Assembly (NCBI GenBank): GCA_029204225.1
Contig: CM055113.1
Location: 32,138,299-32,202,298 of the forward strand
Length of the DNA stretch: 64,000 bases
Direction of reading: 5' to 3'
Origin: Diphasiastrum complanatum
Taxonomy: Eukaryota > Streptophyta > Lycopodiopsida > Lycopodiales > Lycopodiaceae
Shown one piece after another: positions 34,487-45,540 of the stretch (positions are counted from its first letter, which is position 1; every line of letters starts with the position of its first letter). The notes under the pieces are model-generated. The model was not told where the DNA came from and searched no databases. It saw only the letters and a program-made list of their open reading frames with translations. The position numbers and the translations under genes were made by a program.

Positions 34487-35879
34487 TCTTACTCTTTGCA
34501 TTTGATTGTTTTTTGGATTCATTTGATAGTGGTTTTTATGTAATGTTCTAAGGTAATTTTATTAGTAAGGTCACTTCCTAGGTCTTGTTGGATTGAGACA
34601 AATGTACTTGTTGAGAGTGGGGATCAGTTGTTTTCTTAGGCCAACTATGGAGTTTGCCAGCGGGTTAAAAAAAAAAACATTTTCTAAGAAGTCTCTCGAA
34701 TCAAGAACAAAGGTTATCAAGAAGGGATCAACAAGGCTTCAATGTGGTGAAAGATTATAAAAAATGTTGCAGTGTTGAATCACATTTTGCTCATTTTGAT
34801 GTATCAATTGGGGCCGAAATTTTGTAATCTTGATATATCGGTTGAGGTGGTACAAATCTAGCATTGTTCAGGCACAACTTGCCAATGTTTACTAGAGATC
34901 TGTTTATGAAATGTAAAATTGATTGAGCAGAGGTTGGAACCTTATAATAAGAGATGGTATACTACCTTAAACAGATCTAGTTATTCCGAGGCAAGCATCT
35001 GCAGACCGTAAACTGTATCAGAATGAAATCCACTAGATAAATGTCTATGCTCTTTTGTTGTCAAGCAATCGATTTTTAATGTACTACAAAAAGTGTATAC
35101 TATGAATAGTAATATCCAAGAAACTGTAACATAGCTATGGATATCAACTACGAGTCAATGTTTATGGTAACATCGACCAATTACAAGTGGTCTTTCATTC
35201 CGATCCTTCAGATCCTAGATGTTAGTACATAGTTCAAGTTGCTCCTTGAAGTAAGAGAATTTTTGAAGATAGAGATGTCATGGAGGACATGGCGCTGCTA
35301 GCTGATGCAATGATGATGTTGAGCGTGATGTATCACCATCGGAATGATGCTTTATCTGAATTTTTTTTATCTTTTCAAAACTATAAGATAATTATTTGAT
35401 TTTATTTGATAGCAGTTATGTTTAAAAATATTATGTGATTATCAAATTGAAATATCTGTTGTTTTTTTGTAGCCCAAAAATGCCAAGGCTGTTGAGGAGT
35501 TGGATTGCCTTTCAAATTTCTTATCGAATATACAGAGGGCTAAAGAAAAAAGAATGAGGATCTAATTGAGATATATTCTCCCGCCATTGTTTGAGGATTA
35601 TAAGAGCTTCACTTACATGAAAACTCTCATGATTTACATGTCATATCCAATGGATTCTCACCCAAACTCTCACTCGAGGGATTAGTAGTTTTTTTTTTAA
35701 CAATATATATATTCTCATAGTACATTCCTCAAGTTTCCATTGCTATGCGTAGGCTTGCTTGCAAGCTTGCACAATAGTGACGCACTGTGTGCAGTGATCT
35801 TCTTTAGCTAGCTACAGATTAAATAATTGTTGGAGGGTTTGCGAATCCCAAGGCAGCCATAGCCCTAGTTAATTAGTGA
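34484..35879. other. Intergenic, no recognised gene
   Basis: One stretch at about 35,472-35,565 reads PKNAKAVEELDCLSNFLSNI after a TTTTTTTGTAG acceptor-like sequence and could be an isolated exon. I do not recognise it. The rest is AT-rich without structure. Confidence 0.4.
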
Positions 35880-36525
35880 GAGGGATTTGGCACCCTGCGT
35901 ATGTAAGTCCAACCCGATGATCACATAGTTATTTGATAATTAGAAAGTCAATAAAAGGACTTTCGGCCTTTTTGCGAGACTATTAATGTCGCAGGGCCTA
36001 AATGTCAAGTTAGTGAATAAAGTTGGGTCTCCCACCCAAATTGGTTCAAATTCAATTTCAAATTGGTTCCCTCCAATTTTGGATGGTTCCCACTCAATAG
36101 TTAGGGAGGTAGAAATGGGCCAATAGGATTTTGAGGCCAAGGCCCTCCTATCCACTATAAATAAGGGCAAACTCGAGTTGCTCCTCATGTTCAGATTTTT
36201 ACTTCAATATAAGCAGATTGGCTCTCTTATGGAATGGACTCGTGAATGTCCTTGCTCTCTATCATTTTTCCTCCATCTCTCATGCTTTTGTTTTGTTAAT
36301 TGTTAGATCTGAATATTATTGGGATTGTATGAGTGTTAATGGATGTAGTGTTAATGCTTAGGGTTAATGGATGTTAGAGTTAGATGTGGATGTTCCATAC
36401 ATGCTAAATTTTGAGATATGTTTTTGCTCTCATGGGATCGAACCTACGTGTGACAACTAACTTCATCTCCTTGATGCTAGATTGCTTGGATCTTGGGTTG
36501 AGGATAGGCTAGGAAATAAACCCGC
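35880..36525 (+). repeat. LTR of the tRNA-Asp-type family (partner of TE-B LTR)
   Basis: It ends AAATAAACCCGCTACA directly before a tRNA-Asp-type primer-binding site, so the polarity is plus. The first ~460 bases match 23,205-23,645 in inverse orientation. The exact 5' edge was not found; a TGTTGGAGGG at 35,829 is a candidate. Confidence 0.75.
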
Positions 36526-36533
36526 TACAATTT

Positions 36534-36551
36534 TGACACCGTTGTCGGGGA
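36534..36551 (+). other. tRNA-Asp-type primer-binding site
   Basis: TGACACCGTTGTCGGGGA matches the plant tRNA-Asp site TGGCGCCGTTGCCGGGGA at 15 of 18 positions and lies eight bases after an LTR-like end. Confidence 0.75.
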
Positions 36552-36984
36552 GCAATGCACTCTCATCTTGCTTGTTAGTATTTTTTTCATATTTTGTGGA
36601 TAGAATGCATTAGGCATCTTGATCTTTGCATGCTAGGGTTAGCTTTGCATTATGGATGTGATTTGTGAGAGTTATGTCCAAACATGAGTGGTGATTGTAT
36701 TTTTTGTTTTTTTTTTAATTTTTCTGCTCTTTTTCTATTTGATTTCCGCCCAACATTTCGTTCTTTGTAATTCAATCTGAATAGATACTACTATAGATCA
36801 TTGAAAGGGCTTTCTAGCCATATAATCTTTTCTAAATTCCGTTTAGTATTGAGCAAGTTACAAATTTTTAAGTTGGCCACAAAATTCTGTAAACTTGTAG
36901 AAAACCAAAAAAATTTCTTTTAAATCTAGATTTTCATGAAAAATTGAAAACTTTGGATGATAAATTCGTCAAACACATAAATAG

Positions 36985-36996
36985 GCTCTAATACCA
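36985..36996 (-). other. tRNA-iMet primer-binding site in the inverted mosaic
   Basis: The minus strand reads TGGTATTAGAGC, one transition away from the canonical site present in the two plus-strand copies at 262 and 14,829. Confidence 0.75.
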
Positions 36997-37169
36997 TTTT
37001 TAATGTAAAAAGAAAGGTCACCATTTTTTATTTTTCTTTTTCCTTTTCTTCATTCTTCAGTTTGAAATGACACATTGGCACTTGTGATGAGTCACACACA
37101 TTTAACCTCCTTTCCACTTCTCAAAAGGTAGTAGTCGACTTTGAACGGCTAAGTCCTCAATTCTCAAGG

Positions 37170-37698
37170 TCACTTTGGGAATGGCCTGTTTTTTGATAGG
37201 CTAATCGACTTTTCCTTAGATCATCAGTGATAAGATAAAGGAGAGTGAAATTCTCCATGTCATCTTGAATGGATTGGGAGATAAATACTCCAATCTTGTT
37301 TAAGTTTTGTTATCAAGAATTCCTTCCATCCATTGAGAAGCTCCAAAGTATTCTCATAGCCCAGAAGAGTACGTTCCAACATGCCAGAGCTAGGATGGAT
37401 TCATTTTCCTTGCACAAGGGTGATGAGCAGGCAAACTTCTCCATCAAAGGCAAGTGAAAAGGAAAAAAAAATCCAACAAGAAACAAGGAGGTGATCCATC
37501 AAAGGATGAAGAACGCCAATCAAGCTCAAAGAAGGGTAAGAAGGATAAATCTAAGAAGGGGCCCTTTGCATCTGAGTGTTTCAAGAAGAAGCATGCACAA
37601 GGAGAAGAAAAATTATTTTATAGTTTTTTTGATTTAAAAAATAAAAAATCAAACTTTCTTTTCTGGATCCAGTTTGATAGCACATCAGTGTGGTAGTC
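37170..37698 (+). pseudogene. Ty1/copia gag fragment
   Basis: The plus strand reads ISDKIKESEILHVILNGLGD followed by KYSNLV, the conserved copia gag (UBN2) pattern, then IEKLQSILIAQKSTFQHARA, RMDSFSLHKGDEQANFSIKG and a lysine-rich tail KKGKKDKSKKGPFASECF. Stops occur near 37,302 and 37,456. The zinc knuckle and pol are missing. Confidence 0.8.
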
Positions 37699-38039
37699 GA
37701 TGTCTCTCAAAAAAGAATCCATTTTATTTATCACTGTTTATAAAACAGTTACATTCTTTTGTAGACCAACATGCCAACATGCTAGCTTTTATAGCTTCAT
37801 GAACATTTTTTCATAATAAAAATAAATTTGTATTTAAAAAGTTGCAAAGTGTCTTGTGATGGAAGTATTTAAAATTTGATAAATAGTCAAATTTTTAACT
37901 ATCTACCAATCCACGATTCTTCTTCATAAAAAATCATGTAGTGGCATGAAAAGAATAGCACACCATATGCTACTTTTCTGTTGAATCGTGGAGAAAATGA
38001 ACTCGTGAAACTCTCGAAAAATTTACTCGTAGAACGTCA

Positions 38040-39535
38040 AAACTTTGATTTTGCAGTCAGGCCAGATATCATGTCTATATTTGGAATGTCTAGAAATTTT
38101 GTGGACCCATCTTGATTCAGTGTAAATCAATGTTATTGTATTCAAATGGGCCCATATGATTACAAACATAGGTGCCTATATTTAAACCAAATGATAACAA
38201 GTTATTATTACCATTTGAAATGGTAAAAGTACCATTTGATACAAATGCAAAACTTAATGAAAAACAAGATAGCATGTAGCGTGTGTTTTTGTATCTAGTG
38301 CAACAATCTAGTTTCAAAAATATGCTACAAAATATCTCAATTGTGTGTGTTTACATAGTATTTCTAATAATCTTTATTGAAAAAAGAGAGCAAATTGTTA
38401 GTGTAGATTTTAGTTTTGGTTCATTATTGATGCACGTAGATAAGATTTACTATAAGCCAATACTTGAAAAACTCTAGTTGCCTTTTTTTGGTAGATGAAT
38501 ATATTGATGTTCTACTCAAGTCCAAACATTCTAAAAAACAAAAAAGCGCAAATGTTTGCACGTCAAAGATGGTTTTACCGCATCAACCTATTTTGGAAAT
38601 TTGAGCACATGCACTTGGATTGTAGAATGTGAGCACATCATAATGAGTGTTGGTAACAAATTTTGAAATTTTTATAGACTCTCATAGTGCTCCACACTAT
38701 CAATCGACACATTCACATTCGAGAATGATTATCTTTGCATGTGGGATTATGCGGCCAGAGATATATCTAATTTGTATTTTGAATTTCTAGAGATTTTGTG
38801 GGCCCATTCTTAATCTTGCAAGTCGATGTTATTGTTTTCAAATCAATTGAATGTGATTACAAACTCAAGTGACCATATTCAAACCAAATGACAACGATTT
38901 CTAATTAGCATTGTGAAAAGGTAAAAGTACCATACGATGTTACAAATAAAAAGCTAAATTAAGAAAAAAACAACATAGCATGTATTGGCATTTTTGTATT
39001 TAGTGCAACATTCCAATTTCAAAAAATATGTAATAGTGGATCTCAATTGTGTGCACATAGTATTTCTAGTACAATAACCTCTATTGAAAGAACTGAGCAA
39101 ATTATTAGTGTGGATTTTAGCTTTGGTTCGTCATCAATGCACAACTTTAAAGCCAATACTTGAAAAACTCAAATTGCCATTTGGTAGATGAATACATTGC
39201 AGATGCTCTAGTCCAAACATTTTAAAAAACAAAAAAATACAGATCTTTGCGTGCCAAGGATGGTTTTCCCTCATCGAACCTATTTTTTCAAATTTGAGCA
39301 CAGACACTTTGGATTGCAAAACGTGTGTTGATTACCAATGATGAATCTATCTCAATTTTGAAAATTGTATAGGCTCTCATCTTCTCTGTCATGCACATTC
39401 AAGAATGATGCTTTTTGCATTTGTGATTTTGCTTTGATAGATAGACATGAGTCTACATTTTGAATGTCTAGAGATAATGTGGGCCCATTTTGATCTTGCA
39501 TATCGATGCTATTGAATTCAAATAGCCCAATGTGA
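38040..39535 (-). repeat. Repeat F (copy 3, inverted)
   Basis: Inverse of 12,280-13,780 and of 1,200-2,640. The segment TAGAGATTTTGTGGGCCCAT at about 38,790 keeps the ancestral orientation relative to its neighbours, which identifies copy 2 as the one carrying a small inversion. Confidence 0.8.

Positions 39536-39563
<28 letters not shown>
39536..39563 (+). repeat. Short (CT)n microsatellite upstream of gene copy C
   Basis: 14 CT units, at the same place as the 107-base array before gene copy D and the compound array before copy B. Confidence 0.95.
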
Positions 39564-39569
<6 letters not shown>

Positions 39570-39813
39570 TCACATTCACCATTTGGAATATGACTAGAGA
39601 GTGTGTGGCAGAGTGGAAGAGCATTTTAAGCTCTGCCAGTTAACTTTCTTCCAAGAGTGTATATTCTTACTTAATAAAGTTTAAAGTTTATTTTGGCATC
39701 TAATTTTTTCGAAAAGTATATCTTCCTGAATAAAGTTTATGGCTTCTTCGTGAATCGTGTAACATCTTTCTCAAAAGTTTATTCTTCTTCACGTAGGGGC
39801 CACTTTCTTGCAG

Positions 39814-39820
39814 TTTATAG
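39814..39820 (+). promoter_or_regulatory. TATA-like element of gene copy C
   Basis: TTTATAG in GCAGTTTATAGCCTG, conserved in all four family copies, 159 bases before the ATG and followed by the ACTC-rich leader. Confidence 0.4.
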
Positions 39821-39978
39821 CCTGATCTCACTCACTCATTCACTCACTCGTCTCATCTCAGGAGTGACAACTCTCTCACTCTCTCTCACTCACTCGCTGG
39901 TCTCTCAGGAGTCGTCGGTACTGCTACTACTCTCGCTTGAAGCTCATCCCTCAAACCCATTCAACTTTAATTTCAAGC

Positions 39979-40320
39979 ATGGCGCAAGACCAAGTAAGCA
40001 AAAGGTACCTTTATCAGGGTCATGTCCATGGAGAGGCGGTGAGCGGCATCAAGCTCCTGGCTCTCAAAATACATGACGAGAGCAAAACTTTTACAGGCTC
40101 TGCCATAGTTGACACTAGTTCTGCTGGACTGGAGACGATTACCGGCACATTGTACACCGACAACCTGCATGAGCTACACAATAACACGGTTAGCTTCAAG
40201 TTCAAGACAGAATACGATAAATTCGTTGTTAGCTTCTACGATAAGCATGAAAAGTGTCTGGGTGTTGTCGAAGGTAACCCTATCAAGAGCGTCACTGTGC
40301 CTGGTCAGGGGACTGAGTAG
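39979..40320 (+). CDS. Small unrecognised protein, copy C of the MAQDQ family (stop codon from an LTR)
   Basis: The frame begins at the conserved ATG in AAGCATGGCGCAAG and encodes 113 residues: MAQDQVSKRYLYQGHVHGEA, then KIHDESKTFTGSAIVDTSSA, NNTVSFKFKTEYDKFVVSFY, DKHEKCLGVVEGNP and SVTVPGQGTE. Compared with copy D it has several replacements (KRY, FTGS, SAGL, TEYDKFVV, EKCLG, EGNP), including loss of the tryptophan in EKWLG. After GQGT the family sequence ends; the final codon and TAG come from the TE-E LTR beginning at about 40,315. The upstream region with TATA-like element and ACTC-rich leader is intact. It may be expressed, but the altered residues suggest relaxed constraint. Function unknown. 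Confidence 0.55.
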   Translation: MAQDQVSKRYLYQGHVHGEAVSGIKLLALKIHDESKTFTGSAIVDTSSAGLETITGTLYTDNLHELHNNTVSFKFKTEYDKFVVSFYDKHEKCLGVVEGNPIKSVTVPGQGTE

Positions 40321-40377
40321 GCAAGGTTGGGTGGATCAGTTAGTGTTTGCCCTACTGTGGTGTTAGGATCTATTACA
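40315..40377 (+). repeat. Truncated 5' LTR of TE-E (last ~63 bases)
   Basis: GTAGGCAAGGTTGGGTGGAT to GGATCTATTACA matches the last 63 bases of the 3' LTR. It starts 10-20 bases downstream of the TATA-like CTATATTA of the complete LTR and is joined directly to gene copy C. Confidence 0.93.
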
Positions 40378-40378
40378 C

Positions 40379-40390
40379 TGGTATCAGAGC
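40379..40390 (+). other. Primer-binding site of TE-E (tRNA-iMet)
   Basis: TGGTATCAGAGC, an exact match to the canonical site, one base after the LTR end TTACA. Confidence 0.95.
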
Positions 40391-41281
40391 CATCTCCACC
40401 CTAGGGAACTCAGTTTTCAGCAGTGGAGAAAGTAGCTAGATTGCTGAGAACTTCTTCAAGTTCTTAGAAAGAAATAGAGGAGGAGACTCGCTGTAGGAAC
40501 AGTCTCCTACTGAGGAAATCTTGGTGGATTTACTTGTTTTTTTGACAGAATCCGAACCAGAATTCAAGGGTAGTTCCATCGCTGCAAAATCAGATAATTA
40601 CTTCTGATTTTTGAGTGTAAAACACTGTTATCTGAGTGGAATCTCAAGGGGAAAAGATAGGCAGATCCATCACTGTATAGACAGCCCTCAACTCTGAAAT
40701 TTGTATGAAGTTTTGAGTAGATTATAGCAAGTTCTAATCTGAATTAGTGTAGCAGGGTCAGCGCTGGACAGAGAGGAGAAAAGGTGAAAATTCATCCCTG
40801 TTTGCTGAGAATTCTCAGGAGTTTGAGCTTCAAACTTACTTGCTATAGACTAGCGACCTACAAGCTTGGGTCAAATCGAAGATTTGAGGTGATTTTAGAG
40901 TTGTAAATTGGACAAATCGGGCCAGACAGGTTGTTGTCCAACCAGCGAGGGCAGGGACTTTAAAAATTCTGGATTTCCTTTGTAAATTTCCGATTTATAC
41001 TCAGTTTGTTGGAGCTTCACACCTGAAATCAGATCAGTTAGCTACTCAACTCAAGAACCGGGAAATTTGGCACCGTTTTGAAGCTCCAAACTGGCATTTT
41101 CCGGGATAGTAGGTCTGAAATCTTGGGTAAAAGAGCTGAGAGGGTTTCTCTTCATTCTTTCTTTGGAAGTACAGTCCTCAGAAACAACTAAGTCATCTTT
41201 CCTTTCCCTTGTACAGTTGTAAATTAGTCTTTTAGACTTTTTTCCTTCAGAGGTTAAGGTAGCTCTCTTTCAGTTCCGAAG

Positions 41282-42345
41282 ATGACCACTCCTCAGGGAC
41301 TTGATCAACCCCAGGAGAGAGGCTTCGACGAACTTGAAACATAAGCCTTGGCTTACAGAGAAGGGAAGGGACCCATGGAAGTGGAAGAACAGGAACAGTT
41401 CGCCGAAGAACTCGACGAACTGGTTACCAAGGAGCAGTTTCTCCAATTGGTAACAGAAGTGGATGAACTGAAGTTGGCATTAGCCAATTTCAAGTCCAGT
41501 GTGGACGACTCGTTCGCTGAACTCAAAAAATTGATTTTGAGTTCCGCGAAAAAGAGCCTTCCCTCCACTTCTCAGTTATCCCCTTCTCCACTTCCATCAG
41601 TTTCAGGTGAGACTTTACGGTCTCACCCGAGTGTTTTTAAAGATTTAAAACCTCCTACTTTTAATGGGGAGGAGAAGGATAGAAATGCAGATATTCTACA
41701 AACCTTCCTCAGCAAATGGAAGAACATTCATGCTCTTAAACAGACCCCTGACCATTTGCAAGCTATTGAGGCCAGTCTTTCCTTAGGGCCTATGGCCTAT
41801 AAGTGGTGGTTAAATCTCCAGGAGACTGGGCAGACTCCCCGGTCATGGAAAGCTTTTGAAGAGGCTTTCCTAAGAGAATTTCTACCAGAAAATGAACTCG
41901 ATAGAGCCTGGGAAGCCTGGGAAAGAATAGTAATGGACAAGTCCTTCATCCAATATATCTCGCAGTTTTAAAGATTAAAAATATGGATGACTAGAAAATC
42001 AGGGGATTTGTCCCTGGCCTCAAAGATGAATATAAAGTAGAGGTCCAGAGAAACTCGCCTACTACCCTTGAACAAGCTCTCAGATATGCTCAAATCTATG
42101 ATGATTCAGTGGGTAGGAAGAGGGCGAGACAACAACCACTTTCTGAGCAGCCTCCTCAGAAAGACTTTCAATCTAAAAAGAAATTTTTAAAAAGAAAGAA
42201 AGAAGATAAATTTAAAGGTGAAGCTCCTCAGAAACGCCCTTCACTCATATAGCCCTTAAAACCAGATGATTTTGAGAAAGCTAAACAAGAACGTTTGTGC
42301 TTTGTGTGTATGGGCAAGGGACACACAGTCAGACAGTGTCCCAAG
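41282..42345 (+). pseudogene. TE-E gag with zinc knuckle (broken)
   Basis: The likely start is the ATG at 41,282 (MTTPQGLDQPQERGFDELET), which meets a TAA at 41,342. Reading continues in frame through a Glu-rich coiled-coil-like region (LQLVTEVDELKLALANFKSS) to the capsid segment (FNGEEKDRNADILQTFLSKW, LGPMAYKWWLNLQETGQ, AFLREFLPENELDRAWEAW). After a stop at 41,969 another frame carries a basic stretch and the zinc knuckle CFVCMGKGHTVRQC at about 42,298-42,339. There the sequence jumps into RNase H. Confidence 0.88.
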
Positions 42346-42586
42346 GGACTAGGTACAGTGCCTATGAAAAGGAACTCTTTTCTATAGTCCATGCCCTTAA
42401 GACTTGGAGGCATTATTTGTATGGTGCCAACTTTGAGGTCCTGACAGACCATGAGAGTCTCAGATATCTTTGCAATCAACCTGAGCTTAGAGGTCGGAAA
42501 GCTCGTTGGGCAGAGTTGATGCAAGAGTTTGACATGTCTATCAGATATAGGCATGGAAAATTCAATACAGTAGCAGAATGCCTATG
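42346..42586 (+). pseudogene. TE-E RNase H remnant joined to gag
   Basis: It begins RYSAYEKELFSIVHALKTWR and continues ANFEVLTDHESLRYL, WAELMQEFDMSIRYRHGKFN and VAECL-stop. The first catalytic region (DASD) is missing, removed with protease and reverse transcriptase. Confidence 0.92.
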
Positions 42587-44242
42587 ATAAACAAGCTGAG
42601 TTTTACTCAGATTCATAATGAGTTACTCGAGTCCTTGAGAGGGAAATGCCAGCATGATGCATTCTTCTCTACTATCTGGAACTCAATCCAGAACAGACAG
42701 TTACAGACTCCAGAACAAGTTTCCGGGACTGGTGCCAGTTCATCCAAGAATACGACAGCTTTCGTTGAGGATGATGATGAGTCCGAGTATACGTCGTCAG
42801 ATGACGTTGAGGATTCTGAGCCTGTATTACCCAAGCAAACTCCAGCGGTTGAGGGTTGGTTGACTCAAGGATTCAAATGGAAACAGTATTCCATTTAGGA
42901 TGAGTACTTGCTCTATAGAGATAGAGTATGTGTCCCCAATTCAGAGGATTATAGGCAGCAGGTCCTATATGAATGTCATGACAATCCTAGTGCGGGACAC
43001 CCAAGCATACAGAAGACCTATGAGCTTCTTTGTAGGCAATTTTTCTGGCCCAATATGAAAAAGGACGTCCATCAGTATGTAACTAGTTGCCAGTAGTGTC
43101 AAGTAAACAAAGCAAAGCGTTTAAAGGCAGGAGGGTTGTTGCATCCCTTAGAAATACCAGCTGGTAAATGGGAGAGTATCTCCACAGATTTTATAGTAGG
43201 CCTGCCTAAAACCCAAAAGGGTAATGACGCTATATGGGTCACAGTTGACCGTATGACCAAAATGGCTCATTTTATTGCAACCAAAACAACCGTTAGAGCT
43301 CCAGAGTTAGCGAGGTTGTTTGTAGACGGGCTATTTAAATTGTACGGTCTACCTTCCGGCATAATCAGCGACCGGGACAGTAAGTTTACTGGAAATGTTT
43401 GGAGGGCAGTATTCCATCATCTCCATACTAAACTTAATATGAGTACCACCAACCATCCATAGACGGATGGTCAAACAGAACGGGTAAATCAAGTGTTGGA
43501 GGATATGCTTCGTGCATACGTCAGCAAGAAGCAGACTAATTGGGAGGAGTATCTCTCGATATTAGAGTTTGCTTACAACAGTACCAAACATTCAGCTACG
43601 GGATACAGCCCATTTATGCTGATGTACGATTTTCAGCCACGCTCACCCATAGCTGTAGGGTTTAAACAAGAAAAAGTTGAAGCAGCCAGAAACTTTTTAG
43701 AGGACTTAAACCAGATGATAGAACATGCTACGCGTAGCATTAGGCAGTCCCAAGATCGAGCCAGGCATTATGCAGATCCACACAGATGGGATGTGTAGTT
43801 CTCCACTAGTGAGAAAGTCTACTTGAGAGTCCCAGTTGACTCTAAAACCCTCAAATCAGGAGTGTGTGCTAAGTTGTCTCCAAGGTATTGTGGTCCCTTT
43901 ACCATCAGTAGGTGACTAGGCGAGGTCACCTATGAACTAAAACTCCCACACAACAGTAAGGTTTTTCCAGTCTTTCATGTAAGTCAGTTACGAAAAGCCT
44001 TAACGAGATCAGACAATCTGGTAGGGGACAGTGTTCTAGTTCTCCCATTGGATCCTCAACAATTTGCACATGAACCAGAGGAGATTCTTGATAGTAGAGA
44101 GATGCAGACTCGTCATACTCTATACCGAGAATATCTGGTTAAGTGGAATGATCAGCCTATTGAGAATGCCACTTGGGAAAGAGGCAACGTCCTTCGCAAG
44201 ATTTTTTCAGACTTTGTCTTAGAGGACCAAGACGGTTCTTAA
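42587..44242 (+). pseudogene. TE-E integrase with chromodomain (broken by point stops)
   Basis: After an acidic linker (DDDESEYTSSDDVEDSE) the H2C2 module reads LYECHDNPSAGHPSI and TSCQ-stop-CQVNK. The core has STDFIVGLPKTQKGNDAIWV, VDRMTKMAHFIATKT, DRDSKFTGN and TDGQTERVNQ, followed by AYNSTKHSATGYSPFMLMYD, VFPVFHVSQL and a chromodomain (EEILDSREMQ...YLVKWNDQPIENATWERG). Stops lie near 42,897, 43,096, 43,460, 43,797 and 43,913. Most of the frame is otherwise intact, so inactivation by substitution is fairly recent. Confidence 0.93.
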
Positions 44243-44253
44243 GGGGGAGGGAG
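44241..44253 (+). other. Polypurine tract of TE-E
   Basis: AAGGGGGAGGGAG directly precedes the TGTTACG start of the 3' LTR, the expected plus-strand primer position. Confidence 0.9.
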
Positions 44254-44611
44254 TGTTACGAGCTCGTAACCAGTGTCGAACCCTAGAGAGCACAGATAGG
44301 TCAGATACGATAGTCAGGGTCGTGTCCAGCGTGCATGACCAATAGGGCAAGACAGTGTGAGTAGTGTGCCCCAGCACGGTCCATAGCCATGGCGGGCCTA
44401 ACACATCCTAGGGACCCTGTCAGCAAGATAGGGCCCCCAGTTGGGTCCCGACGTGCAGTCGGCCACGTCAGTGACACATGGCCGACACTTGGCAGTAGCA
44501 TGCTACTAGTTCTCACACTGGGCTAGGAGGGGCTTACTCTATATTAGGGAGTAGGCAAGGTTGAGTGGATCAGTTAGTGTTTGCCCTACTGTGGTGTTAG
44601 GATCTATTACA
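44254..44611 (+). repeat. 3' LTR of TE-E
   Basis: 358 bases, TGTTACGAGCTCG to GATCTATTACA. CTATATTA at about 44,539 is a TATA-like element. The last 63 bases equal the truncated 5' LTR except for one or two changes. Confidence 0.93.
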
Positions 44612-45540
44612 GTCATGGCCTGATATGAGGAATCTGCCACGAAGCCACGCGTTATGTGACCACCGTGCTGCCCTAATTAAAGTGCTTTCAATTCTTCGGC
44701 TCGCGACTCTCGAGTTGCCACTCCTAGTCTCCCAGACTCCAGAGGGCCGAACTTCGAAGTTTCAAGCTTTTGTTTCATTTATGAAATTTGAATGTTCATT
44801 TCCAAATTCCACTGCATGAGGCAGCAGGCTTGCCACTTGAAAGTTGAGCTACGTTGGTTGCTGCATGAGCTACATTGGTTGTTGTAGCTTGCGAGGGTGA
44901 GCACTAAGCAATGAGCACTGGTGAGGCAGCGAGGAATCAAGATCAAGATTTGTGAGGGTGAGGCACTGAGGCAAATCAATGAGCACTGGTGAGGCAACAA
45001 GGGATTAGAATCAAGATTTACGAGGGTGAGGCACTGAGGCAAATCCAAATCGTCACTGCTTCCTTGAGCAGCTAAGGCAGTTCCTTGAGTAGCTGGGGCG
45101 CGGCAGAGGCTGGGAGGGCTGGAGCGACTGTGAGGCTTGAGCGATCGTCTGGCTGCTTGCAGCTAGCTGTGAGCAGTGAGCCACTGGTGACTGAGGCAGC
45201 GAGGGTGAGCAGTGAGCACTGGTGAGGCAACGATGGTGAGCAGTGAGCACTGGTGAGGCAGCGAGGATCAAGATTTGCGAGGGTGGGCACTAAGGCAGTG
45301 AGGCGCGATCAAAATCCAGACCAGCTGGGACACGACAGAGGCTGGGAGGGTTGGAGCGACTGTGAGCGATGGTGTGGTAGCTAGCTGTTGGCAGCACTGT
45401 GGCCGTTTGAGACTTGAGGCTTTGAGCACTATTCCAAATGAGCCTTCAGCTTCCAAAATCGACTTGGGAGACCCTGAGCTCGATTGGTCTCGTACATTGT
45501 AGCGTAAGAACATTCTAGCCTATTGCATTTGATCAAAAAG
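44612..45540 (+). repeat. Degenerate tandem repeat region
   Basis: From about 44,885 to 45,310 the unit GAGCACTGGTGAGGCAGCGA recurs with variants at irregular spacing, interleaved with GATCAAGATTTGCGAGGGTG. In addition AGAGGCTGGGAGGGCTGGAG at 45,100 recurs at about 45,335. It is G-rich on the plus strand, unlike its surroundings, and has no recognisable gene. Confidence 0.75.

Larger units (their letters stand above)
36477..40020 (-). repeat. Inverted copy of the 11.8-15.4 kb mosaic
   Basis: Read on the minus strand this follows the same order as 11,807-15,370: gene upstream region, microsatellite, repeat F, copia gag, tRNA-iMet block, tRNA-Asp block, LTR end. The arms are about 3.5 kb, separated by about 21 kb. 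The inner ends differ: here an LTR continues, there unrelated sequence begins. At the outer ends the left arm stops at the MITE in gene copy B, while the right arm runs into the longer gene copy C. Confidence 0.85.
40315..44611 (+). mobile_element. TE-E: Ty3/gypsy chromovirus lacking protease and reverse transcriptase
   Basis: The element has a truncated 5' LTR (40,315-40,377), tRNA-iMet primer site, a ~0.9-kb leader, gag, a fused RNase H, integrase with chromodomain, polypurine tract and complete 3' LTR (44,254-44,611). Between the gag zinc knuckle and RNase H the whole protease and reverse transcriptase are missing. Several in-frame TAG/TGA codons stand where relatives have CAG or similar. 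No target duplication can be checked because the 5' end is lost. TE-E resembles TE-A in integrase but is a separate family, with a different LTR and gag. Confidence 0.92.

Noticed and set aside
35472..35565. Isolated exon-like stretch PKNAKAVEELDCLSNFLSNI
   Set aside because: It has an acceptor-like TTTTTTTGTAG before it, but no second exon or recognisable family, so it is not called a gene.
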